NCBI RefSeq assembly: GCF_030052815.1
Contig: NC_079507.1
Span: 65,613,144-65,677,143, forward strand
DNA: 64,000 nt
Direction: 5' to 3'
Source of the DNA: Hevea brasiliensis
Taxonomy: Eukaryota; Streptophyta; Magnoliopsida; Malpighiales; Euphorbiaceae
A model generated the notes under the pieces. It ran no database searches. It saw nothing but the letters and a program-made list of their open reading frames with translations, and was not told the DNA's origin. A program made the translations under genes and the position numbers. This document shows positions 33,501-43,600 of this stretch, one piece after another; position 1 is the stretch's first letter; every line of letters starts with the position of its first letter.

Positions 33501-34593
33501 AATTAAAAAAATTGTTGCAGAATAGGGGTGTAGAATGATGATCAATGTGATGACTATTATTAATTAATTAATATCTACTAGATTGCGATATTATGGAGGT
33601 ATAATAATATCATACAACAACAACAACAAACAAACAAACAAGAACTCCAAGAACTCTTTATACTTAAGAACTGAACTCTTTATTTGAAGAAAGAGAAGAG
33701 AAGAGAAGAAAGAAAAAAAGAGAAGTAGTATATATATATAAACTAAAAACATCCATATAAATTAAAAAAAAAAAAAAATCATACCTTTACTTACTACACA
33801 CATACATCATCAATCCAATAGAATCTTAAGTTTAAGTAATTAGACATTGTAAGATTATTAAGATACATATATAAATAGTTGTGACTATTTGTATAGAATA
33901 TTTTTTTTTTTATTTTTAGACACAATACACACATTGTTAATTGTATGTGTTGTAATATAATATATCTCTATATCTATGCACACATCTACTTGTTAATAAA
34001 CACATACATTTGTAAATTTATTTAAAAAAAAAAATTATAATATGATTATTATTTTATCACACATATTGTCAAGTCAATAATAATAATATATATATATTTA
34101 TATATATATATATATATTATATATATTTCACTTTTATTTTTTTTTCTTTTCTTATATTTTAACAATATAGAAATTCTTTCTCTCTATACTATCTAATATA
34201 CAAGCTATTTATAACAGAGATTTTTTAGGAGAATTTGGCACATGAAAACTAATCAATGAACATGCATAAACAGATTCGTAGAAAAATGGATAGGACCCTA
34301 GAAGTTGAAGGCAAAAATGCATTAGATATACTCCAAAATGAAAGAAAAATAGCAAAGCAAAACGATGACCTCAAATATTGTTAAAGCAAGCTCGTAGCCA
34401 GAAATGAATGATGAGAAGCAAAACAATTAGCAAGACTCTTACAAAGCCCAGCATAATTGCCGCTTCTCAGCTGCCAGCCTCGCCTGAAGTGAGCCGATTG
34501 AGACATGCAGTAGAAGCATTTCCCTCCATTGACAATTAAACAAGGAGAAGAATAAGAAGAAGAAGAAGAAGAGGAGGAGGAGGAGGAGGCCAT
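28894..34593 (-). CDS. VAL/HSI2-like N-terminal zinc-domain protein lacking the B3 domain
   Basis: Exons on the minus strand: 34443-34593 (ATG 34591-34593), 29378-29459, 29097-29216 and 28894-28983 (stop TGA 28894-28896). Exon 1 encodes poly-Ser, then KCFYCMSQSAHFRRGWQLRS. The next two give SACDIGSFCKVFHWSSNGW, RSCVTCEG and LVHCGCIMS..GVKCMGC. This is the Cys/His pattern of the N-terminal PHD-like region of VAL1/HSI2-type B3 repressors. The B3, CW and EAR parts are absent: the frame stops 29 codons after the last CX2C. Exons 2-4 join in perfect phase. Exon 1 to exon 2 does not: exon 1 ends in phase 1 but exon 2 needs phase 2, and the usual 'xxCG' residues are missing. Either a 13-nt micro-exon lies in the 5-kb intron or the gene is broken. 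Intron length and content are unusual. Confidence 0.65.
29141..29175 (-). repeat. Five-unit 7-bp tandem repeat inside exon 3 of the VAL-like gene
   Basis: Five exact CAGTATC units (GATACTG on the coding strand). Two units encode the family-like LILDTGG. The three extra units add 21 nt, so seven residues (YWILDTG) enter without breaking the frame between the HCGC and CX2C motifs. Confidence 0.92.
29980..34140. repeat. Long AT-only low-complexity tract within the first intron
   Basis: More than 4 kb of nearly pure A/T interspersed with TA runs (30444-30510, 34087-34130), A-rich blocks (31590-31690, 32160-32340) and T-runs (26 T at 33415-33440). A purine-only stretch (30000-30110) opens it. From about 30840 to 33240 my hand count is roughly 60 G against 235 C on the plus strand. 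No coding exon was found in it. Confidence 0.8.
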
Positions 34594-34954
34594 GAGCTCA
34601 AGAAAAGAAGACTAGGAAATTAAACTGAAGCAGATGAGAAAGTGAAAAAAATGCTTATAGACAGTTAGACACTACTTTCTCGTCATCATTTTGACAAATG
34701 GTCAAGTTTTTTCCTTACAGAAAACAAAATGGATACGCTCAGAAAACCAACTCTCTAATTTTCATTTTTTTAATTAACTCACCCTAAACTATTAATGTAA
34801 TATTTGGGTTCAGATCCACTTAATAAGAGTTTTACCCACCGAATTGCTAGTATCAAGATTTTTAAAACCTTTGGATTCTGAAATATATGGGGTTCGCCAC
34901 TTGTACAATGAAATGAAAATTTTGGATTTTTAGCTATTAATGAGTCTTAAATTT
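34594..34954. promoter_or_regulatory. Upstream region of the VAL-like gene
   Basis: Short AT-rich interval between the start codon and the retroposon at 34955, presumably promoter and 5' UTR. I see no decisive element. Confidence 0.35.
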
Positions 34955-35771
34955 GTTCAAGCTCTCTCCCTAGATTTCTATAGATAGAAAATCCTCTAGA
35001 ATTTTCCACGTTTCTTTTCGTTTTCTTAGTTTAGCCAAGTTGGTCCCGGTGGCCTCCCTTACCCGTCGAGGTAGGGGAGGGCGTCTCCTCAGTCTGGGTA
35101 ATTATGTTCCATCCCCTTCCAGTGTGGATTATATAGTTTTGGTTTTATTGTTTGTTTGTGCAGGTTTAGAGGTGATTTGGTGAAGAACTACTTAAAGAAG
35201 CTGTGGTCTATGAAACTGAGTTTCTGAGTAACTGCTTCCTGGGCAATGTGGTGGTCCTCTGCTGGGTGGATAGCCTTCGGCCATGGGAGAGGTTTCTCAA
35301 CCGCTTGGGATATAGAGCCGGCGTTTTAAAGAGTGATTGCCGAAATCTCACAACTAGAGGAGACTGAGAATGCCCGTGGCCCCTGCTTTTCCTCTCTCCC
35401 ATGGCTGGCGTTGGGCCCTTTGTCTCCATCTGAAAGAGCCGGTCTGCTTTGTGATAGTTGTGGGGCGGCTCAGCCTTGTTTAATATAGGTTTGCTTATCT
35501 TGCTTATCTTTGGAGGAAGTGATCTCTATGGCTTCCAGTGGCTGCTCTTGCCAAGTCCCTGTCGACAGTGCTGTGAGGAAGAAGATCTATTTTGCTGAGT
35601 TGCTTCAGCTAGTGTATGCTTGTTTAGGGGCTGTGCTTGTATCGTTTGGGCTTTTTTCTTTGGTAGGGGACGGTATTAGAAGTTTCAGGCATTAAGGTCT
35701 TGTGTAATGTTGCCTCTCTACTTATTTGCCAATAGATCATGAAATGCAATTCTAATTTGTAGATTAAAAAA
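34955..35771 (+). mobile_element. LINE-like retroposon with poly-A tail and 12-bp duplication
   Basis: An 817-bp block of clearly higher GC than its surroundings, ending in GATTAAAAAA. It is flanked by exact AGTCTTAAATTT copies at 34943-34954 and 35772-35783. Target duplication plus A-tail is the signature of LINE-machinery insertion. The last ~130 bp resemble the 3' UTR of plant L1-type LINEs. It has no reverse transcriptase, so it is internally deleted, 5'-truncated or a non-autonomous passenger. The open frames inside (35208-35429, 35510-35695) are short and have no family. Confidence 0.75.
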
Positions 35772-35783
35772 AGTCTTAAATTT

Positions 35784-36691
35784 ACGAAAATTAAAAGGTA
35801 GTTTTGGATATGATAACACGTACACATATTTATGAGGGTTGATTGTTTTGTTTGAGATTGTGATTGAGAGGTTAAAAAATTGGTTTGAAACTGTAACCTT
35901 TTTTAGATGCGTTAAAAAATACAGTATGCCATGAAATCTCATTAAAATACCTCACATTTTCAAGGTGGTCTCATACTAATTACAACTTAAAAATTAAAAA
36001 TATTTCCTTTTATCATGCAATTGTAATTGAAATGGCGAGATCAAAACTCCCTTCTTAGTCATTCCTCTCCCAGCATACCTCTCTTCTTAGAGATGCTACC
36101 ATCTCTCGTTCTCTCTCAGCTAATGTTAAAGAAGGTTGTCGCGTCTTTCTCAAAAAGATAAACAAAAAAATCATAAACATGTGAGGAAACCCAGTTTGCG
36201 ATCAATGAAGCTTTTCTATCAAAGCAAAAATCATGATGACTCGAGTAAAGATCCAAGGGGCAGAGATTTACTAAATATAATTTAAGTTCTTAGAATTCCC
36301 CTTCTAATGAGTCTCTGGTTTTGATCACACGGGTCCATTTTATGCAGCGAACTGTGTCGTAACAGAATTGGTGTGTTAACTTTTGTTGATCAATTTATGT
36401 CATTAACAGAATTGGTGTGTTAACTTTGTTGATCAATTGGTCGTGTTCATCGAAATACCAACCAACCATATTGATATGCCAACAATTTTGAACTTTAACC
36501 ATACTAATATGCCAACAATTTTGAACTTGCACATAATAGATTTAAGTGATTCTATATGCTAATGAAGTGAGCGGAAAAATAATTGAATTACAATCAACGT
36601 AGCAGAGGAATATACTAACATTAACATAGTGATACCCAAAAAAATATATCTAAAAAAAAAAACTATGGTTGTGAATACCAGTTTCTCATAT
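35784..36691. other. Intergenic, 3' flank of the 98-aa protein gene
   Basis: No gene supported. It contains two small tandem duplications at 36361-36528; the end near 36691 is probably 3' UTR. Confidence 0.5.
36361..36528 (+). repeat. Two adjacent imperfect tandem duplications
   Basis: A ~40-bp unit (AACAGAATTGGTGTGTTAAC...) occurs at 36361 and again at 36405. A 32-bp unit (AACCATATTGATATGCCAAC...) occurs at 36464-36495 and 36497-36528. Confidence 0.85.
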
Positions 36692-38348
36692 TCAGTCGTA
36701 CAGCAGTTTTGCTGATTGAGTTCTTGCTGTTTTGCTCTCATTCTTCAAAACTTTCTCAACAGACTGCTCATTTTTTGATATAGCTTTTGCTACTGCTTTC
36801 ATCTTTCGAACATTTTTTGATCTCTTCATTGGTCTTCCCTTCACCTTTCTGTTCCAAATGAGGGGGGTGATTAGACAAAGACATCAAGGGGAAAAATGAA
36901 CAAGATGCAAACCACAAATGTGAGCAAGAGAAATGATAAAAAATAAAGGAAGCTTTTTCATATACTTGATGTAGATAGTTAGCCAATTGAACATTAATCA
37001 TTAAGTAGAAGCTTTCCAATGTGAATATATGTTAACTAAATTATTTAATAAGATTCTAAACTCAAAGAAAATGCCTGATGGATTGAGGAGGAGTATTTTA
37101 GTACCTATTTTTAAAATAAGGGAGACATACAGAGTTGCTCAAACTATAGGGGAATTAAACTCATGAGCCATACTATGAAGTTGTGGGAGAGAGTTGTGAA
37201 GCATCGACTACATCATGATACTTCTATCTCCCTCAATTAATTTGGCTTCATGCCCGATCGTTCAACTATGGAAGCAATCTTTCTCATTAGAAGCTTGATG
37301 GAGAAATATAGAGATGTGAAGAAAGATCTACACATGTTTTTTATTGATTTGGAGAAGGTTTATGATAGTATTCCAGGATATATCTTATAGAAAGTGTTAG
37401 AACAAAAGAGGATATCTATTAGATACATACAAGTGTTGAAAGATATATATGAAGGAGCAACTACTATTGTGCGCACAATGGGAAGGGACACGAGATTTTC
37501 CGATCTCAGTTGGATTACACCAAGGATCAGCTATAAGCCCTTACCTTTTTACATTAATTTTAGATGAATTGAAGAAACATATACTGGTGCATGATGTTTG
37601 CGAATAATATTGTTCTGATAGATGAGACGCGAGAAGGAGTCAATAGAAAGCTAGAGCTTTGGAGAAGTACTCTACAGTCAAAGGGCTTTAAGTTAAGTAG
37701 AATGAAAACAGAATACATGCATTACACGTTCAGTGAAGGCCAAACTGGTGATAGGGAAGAAATTAATTTGGATGGAGTGGTACTGTCCCAAAGTAATCGC
37801 TTTAAATATCTTGGCTCAGTCCTTCAATTAGATAAGTGGAGACTTGCTACGGGAATTTTATGTGATCGCAAGATTCCCAATAAGTTGAAAGGAAATTTTA
37901 CCGTACAGCCATATGACCGGCCATGTTATATGGTGGTGAGTGTTGAGCACTGAAAGAGTCGTATGCGTCTAAGATAAGGGTTGCAGAGATGAGAATGTTA
38001 AGGTGGATGAGTGGCCATACTAGACTAGATAAAGTACGTAATGAGAGTATTAGAAAAAATGTAGGAGTTGTGCTAATTGAGATTGAGGTGGTTTAGTCAT
38101 GTGAAACGTAGACATACGGAGGCTCCAGTTAAACAAGTAGAACACATTAGGTTAGAAGATAAAAAGAGAAAAAGGGATAGACCTAAATTAACTTGGAGGA
38201 GAGTAGTACAACATAACCTAAAAGAATTACACATGTCTGAGGATTTAACCCAAAATCGTTTAGAGTGGAGAAAGCGAATTCATATAGCCGACCCCAAATT
38301 TTTGGGATAAAGGCTTAGTTGAGTTTAGTTGAGTTGAGTTTTCCAATG

Positions 38349-38436
<88 letters not shown>

Positions 38437-40695
38437 CCATAAATTGAAGGAAAAACTATATAACAAATGATACAAAATAAGAGACTTGTATCTAGGATCA
38501 CCACTAATATGCTACTAATGGGTAGAGGTGCGCAATCAGTCAGCTCAATTTCAAACTGAAAAAACCAAAAACCAAATTTCATAATAAATCTGAACCAAAC
38601 CAAACCAATAATATAGGTATAACCAAACCGAACCAAACCGACAAATGTTTGATTTTAACCGATCAGTTTCAAAGAATGAGAGGAAGACATGCCCAACCAA
38701 ATAACACATCTCCACCCATGAATAACCCAGAAACAACCAATCTAGAAATTTAAATAATTTCAACAAAATTTCAATCAAACAAATCTAGATGAACAATATG
38801 TGGCATCATTTCCAGTCTAAAGATGAACAATCCAGCACCAATCAATCAAGAAATTTTAAACTTTTCAATTAAACAAATCCAAATAAACAATCTTTTATTT
38901 TTTTGTAAAGTATGTAAGATTGCACAGTGTTGTCTTTGGGACCACTTCATAGAGCTCGAGTCCATTTAGCTTTTATGATCTGCACATTGCAAAATTTGCT
39001 AAAAAAATATTGTAAAGTTCACATGCATTTTGCATATCTGAATTTAGTTTCTATCCAAAGTACACTTCGAAGGGTGACATACTCATGGGCAACAAACTCT
39101 TTTGGGCTATTAGATTTTACTTGCTGGATCAAGGTGTCCCCAGATTTCTATCCAAATGAACAATCTATAGCATAGTTTACAGTCTAGAGATGAACAACTC
39201 AGCAACTAATCAAGAAATTAAAAAAATTTCAACCAAACAAATCTCAGAAAACAGATTGCAACATGCTTCAACAGTATTTCAACAATCCATCGAAGGAAGA
39301 ACTAAAAGAATCTCGAAGAACACTTGTTTTCATTCACCTCAGCAAAGGAAGAACCCAAATTGACAAGGCAAGGAAGAACGAGACAAAGGAATCTGGTGAG
39401 AAATTATGAAAAATGAAAGGAAGAATCAAATTAAAGTTAATCTGGTGAGGAATGACAAAGAGGAATCAGGAACCAGAGAATGAGTAAGGTGAAAGCACGA
39501 AGAAAGAGCGAACTGAGACAAAAGGAAGATCGAGAACAAAGAGAAATTGGTAGAGAACGAAGGAAGAACGAAGAAAACTGAATATAACTTGGAAGGCAAG
39601 GTTTTATAGATGGACAACTCAAAACAACACAATAAAGTGTGGGAATCAATTCGGTTAGTTCAGTTTTTTGACTAAATTAACCAAACCAAACTGAAAAACT
39701 GAATTTCCTTAAAAGCTTAAACCGGACCAGATAAATTAATCCAAAAAACCGAACCCATTGAACCGAATTTGCTCAGTTCGGTAAGGTTTTCCAGTTTAAA
39801 CCAAAAACTGTTCAGCCCTGCTAATGGACAGAGTAGCAACTAGCAAACCAAACATTTAAAATTATAACATAACTGTTTTTGAAAACTTGAAGCTTAGCGA
39901 TCCTGCTACCATAAAACTATACAACATCTTCAAATGTTTTTCAAAACCCATATGACATGTCTTCAATACTGAAAAGACCACAAAATCCAAAAATTAAGTG
40001 CTCGATGGATATGTTTCGTTGAATAAAGGGTTAAGGACTTAAGGTAACTGAAATAAACTCTAGCGCATCGCCCAACCACAGAACAAGATGGAGTTTCAGT
40101 AGTTAAAATTTCCATTATACATCGCAGAAACATTACCCATACAATGGAATCATTGGTTAACATGTACAAGTGGCAGGCAACCATCCTTATCCATATTACA
40201 GAACCATTGCATACACCTCCCTTCCACATTTTCCCATAAGCAACCTTTTAAATAGATTGAATCATCATTTTTAGCAGTTCACAGATTGCACCGTCACCAT
40301 AGAGAATTACGTCAAGATAGAACTAAGAAATTGAAAACTGATGTAATTAACAATTGAGCTGGTGGCACTGACCTATTAGGAAACCCAGAAGCTGATTTTT
40401 GAACTACAGACTCTGAAGTATCCATTGCTGCATGTACAATTAAACTTCAGTGCAATACAATCACAATAAATCACCGCCAAAAACGAAAATAAAAACTGGC
40501 AATTTCGAAAAAAAAAAAGGAAATTTTGGAGGAAACTGAAACTATATATTTGCTTAAGCATTCAAATTAGGAGAGGGGAATTGAATTTAACAGAAGAGAG
40601 AATTAGGTACCTTGAGGAACATCTGAGACGGTGGGCTCCGTGATGTCCATTGAAACGGCGCCGTTCTTCTTCTTTTTGTTTCTGTTCTTCGCCAT
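36692..40695 (-). CDS. Small lysine-rich protein of unknown function (98 aa)
   Basis: Three exons: 40611-40695 (ATG 40693-40695 in GCCATGGC), 40373-40427 and 36692-36848 (stop TGA 36692-36694). Total 297 nt; both junctions keep phase (1 then 2). The N-terminus MAKNRNKKKKNGAVSMDITE is highly basic and looks like a nuclear or nucleolar signal. The C-terminal half (KGRPMKRSKNVRKMKAVAKA ... SAKLLYD) is again Lys/Arg-rich and probably helical. It has no membrane segment or catalytic motif. It looks like a conserved short plant protein, but I cannot name the family. RNA binding or ribosome assembly would be a guess from composition only. The 3.5-kb second intron hosts a LINE, a microsatellite and an hAT-like element, all apparently tolerated. 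Confidence 0.8.
37031..38339 (+). mobile_element. 5'-truncated LINE (non-LTR retrotransposon)
   Basis: Flanked by an exact 18-bp duplication, TTTCCAATGTGAATATAT, at 37013-37030 and 38340-38357. The 3' end carries a (TTGAG)n-type tail (TTGAGTTTAGTTGAGTTGAG) instead of poly-A. It lies antisense to the host gene, in its intron 2. The body encodes the C-terminal part of a reverse transcriptase and the downstream region. A related 3' end is at 45862-46095. Confidence 0.93.
37071..38310 (+). pseudogene. LINE reverse transcriptase fragment, inactivated
   Basis: Readable motifs in order: MPDGLRRS..LVPIFK (37071 on), NYRGIKLMSH, FGFMPDRSTMEAI, FIDLEKVYDSIP, then FANNIVLID (37597-37623). The last is the catalytic FADD box with both Asp changed to Asn (37603-37608). 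A final frame, 38077-38310, ends in HIADPKFLG and is typical of the region after RT in this plant LINE clade. Stops interrupt it, for example TAA near 37240 in the LNxFGF motif and TAG near 37390. Not functional. Confidence 0.9.
38352..38434. repeat. Compound microsatellite (AT)n(GA)n
   Basis: About 39 nt of AT followed by about 44 nt of GA, starting within the 3' target duplication of the LINE. Confidence 0.93.
38523..39820. mobile_element. Non-autonomous hAT-like DNA transposon (1.3 kb)
   Basis: Ends are TAGAGGTGCGCAATCAG (left) and, reversed, CAGGGCTGAACAG (right), imperfect versions of the CAGGGGTG-type hAT terminus. The flanks carry an 8-bp duplication with 7 of 8 bases equal: CTAATGGG (38515-38522) and CTAATGGA (39821-39828). 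Subterminal regions are packed with AACCGAACC/AACCAAACC motifs, in inverted orientation at the two ends, as seen at hAT transposase-binding regions. There is no transposase; internal frames (for example 38927-39175) are not recognisable. Confidence 0.72.
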
Positions 40696-43600
40696 GGCCG
40701 ACTCTGAGAGGGAGTTTGAGATTGGAAATTTTAGCGATTAAACAACAAAACCCTAGATTTTAACTAAGTGAAAGTTTCCAGCCTATGGGCCTAACCCAAA
40801 ATCCAACCAAACAAAGTGAATGGGCAGGCTAGTCCACTTTTGTATTAAAAAAATAGTATACTTAAACCGTATCAATTAAATTGATTTTTTTTTTTTTTTT
40901 ACTGAAACCGAATCAATTAAATTGATTTTGGCCTAAAATCCTTTTATTTTATGTTTAAAAAATTATAATATTGTTGGAAATGCATGAGAGTAAACCTTGA
41001 AAATCCACATTGAATACAAAAAAAGACAAAAATAAGGCAGCAACTGGTCTGCGCTCCGGCAAATGCTATATAGGACTGGGCCATTACCATCAAAATCCAG
41101 GTTTAGGCACATAGTGATGGTGGTGAAGTGGGCCGACGTCTTTGTTCACTTATTAGGAATCCTTGAAACCTAGGCCCAGTTGGGTGGGGATTTACTAAAT
41201 TTAAATCCCTGACTTTTACCAAATATAATATATGTTTAGTAATGCGTTCCGCCACAATTAATTGCAGGAACCACTGTTAGTAATGGCCGCCGCAGTCGAG
41301 CAATTGTGTCCATAAAGATGCACCTGGTTTTCCAACTAATTTGTAATGAACGCAATAAGTTAACTTGGGTTTCTTATTTTTATTTTTATTTTTTTTCTTT
41401 TTGGCAATGATTAGTAGCTAGATCTTTACATGGCATCCAATTTTCTGTTAGGTGAGTTAATCATCATATTTGCTGGAACTCTACCATCCCCTGGGCCAGA
41501 ATTTTATACACAATACTTTCTGAGGTTATTTTCTTTTAAAATTTTGAATGGTTCATTACTTGATTTGTTAATCACACTGATTAAATAAATTAAAAAATTA
41601 TAGAGTATATCTGATTTATTAAAAAATAATATATTAAATACTTACATAAAAATAATATACCATAAAATTAGAAAGATTATGAAAAAATGACTCAAAATCT
41701 TATCGCATTTTAAAAACCTTCACCCAAATTAAAAATTCTTACCCTACTTTCAGAAAAACCTTCCACCAAACAAATTGATGGTGGATCCACCAAAATAGTA
41801 GTTCAATTATCATACTATTTAGCTAAGAAATCCGATTCTCTAAGATATGTGACTGTATATTCATAATTAAATTTATAAAATTAGAGTTTAGTCTACTAGT
41901 CGAAGTCCATAATTAAGAAACACTTGTATGTTTGTGAATTATAAATTAAAAAAAAAATAATAATAATAAGAAAAGGAGCCTTGACAATAAAGCTGAACAT
42001 TTGATTAACCAAATCAAAATAAATTGAATTTCTAACCGACTAAAATTTCTAGTAATTCAAAAATAGTAGTTGAATCAAATCATAATTTAATGAAAATTTG
42101 AATATAATCAAATTAAAATATTCATTTCGATTACTTAATTTAATTTAAATAATTAAAAAATGTATATACAATTTATATATTATTTAATATTAATTATTAA
42201 ATTAATAATAAAAAATAATTATGTATTATCAAATAATTATTTCAAATTTAATACCATTAATAAAAGTAATTTTAAAATAATATTATAATTTACATTATTA
42301 ATTAAAGAAATCTGATTATTAATTTTCGATTACCGTTTTAAAAATAATTGAAGTGATTCATAATAAAAAAACCAAAATTTTTAAAAAATATTAGTTGAAC
42401 TGGATTAATAATGAAATATTTTTATTAGAATAATTTTTTTCTTTTTTTTGGTTATTATGGAATAAGATAGTCCGAAGGTCTCCAACAGCAGGAAGATTCC
42501 TTAACTTGGTAACCACTCAAGCAAGAACAACACAAGAAGCCAAATTCATAAGAAGTTTGGCAATAGCAGGTATTGTTTGGACCATTGGAAATAATTCTGT
42601 TTTTTTTTTTTTTAAATAAGAAATTCCACAGGATGTGGCAGTAATATTTCCATTTGATCTTCAAGATAATGATGTTCAATGATTAAAAGGGTATGCCTCA
42701 GCACATGCTACAAAAAAGAAGAGGCATCTAATGACATTTACACATGCCATGGCTCAACTCCATATTCATATACATATTCTCTCTGACGTATCCCTTTCTC
42801 TTTAGGGCCCATTTCCCTAAACTACGGGTGGCGTAGCTACCTCCTCCCTCTCTGTATGCCTCTCACATCACTTTCCTCATGGCTTGTGAATTGTGTATTG
42901 TATTAATATGAGATTTTTTTTTTCTAAATTTGATCATCACGAATTCAACTTTCCCCATCGGTTCATTTAAACTTGACTCACAAATGACATGCATAAAGTG
43001 GGAGATAACATGCAAATTAATCAAATGAAATTAGGAAAAAAAAGAGGTGAACATGAAGTAATTATGGGATTGATGCTAAAAGCAAATAATAATGTTTCAT
43101 TTAGGTAAAAACTAATTATTATTAAATTGCAGAAAAACCTTTTAGGTGGATTCCCATGGGGAGCCAATTGGGTTGCACTATCTTTAAGAAGTTGGTAATC
43201 TATCCGTTCAATAGAGTTACAGTTCCAAAACTATGATTGCCGTTGCCCATCATCCTTCCTGGCTACTGACCTCTCACTTCTTAATTCTATGGCCCACGCT
43301 TTCAGGATTTTGGATTTGCCACTCAGTGCAACTGCAGATATATCAACTGTGTTACTGCATGGTTGGTCCATCTCTCGCGGACACATATACACGATCAAAT
43401 CGATGTGTTGTACGAATCAATTATATATGCATATACTTATATATAAGTGATTATTTAGTTTCATATAAAGTAATTTAATATAATTTAATAATTAATTAAT
43501 TAAAATGTATTAACTTAAAAAAATATCTCACATAAAAAAATATATATATAATATTTTTTTAAAAAAATCTAATACATAATATTTAATAAATCTAAATATG

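Noticed and set aside
38260..38636. Minus-strand frames rich in Ser-Leu and Tyr-Ile
   Set aside because: Readings through the (AT)n(GA)n microsatellite and the hAT-like element.
43233..43478. 81-codon plus-strand frame
   Set aside because: Isolated in AT-rich intergenic DNA with no homology that I recognise and no splice partners.
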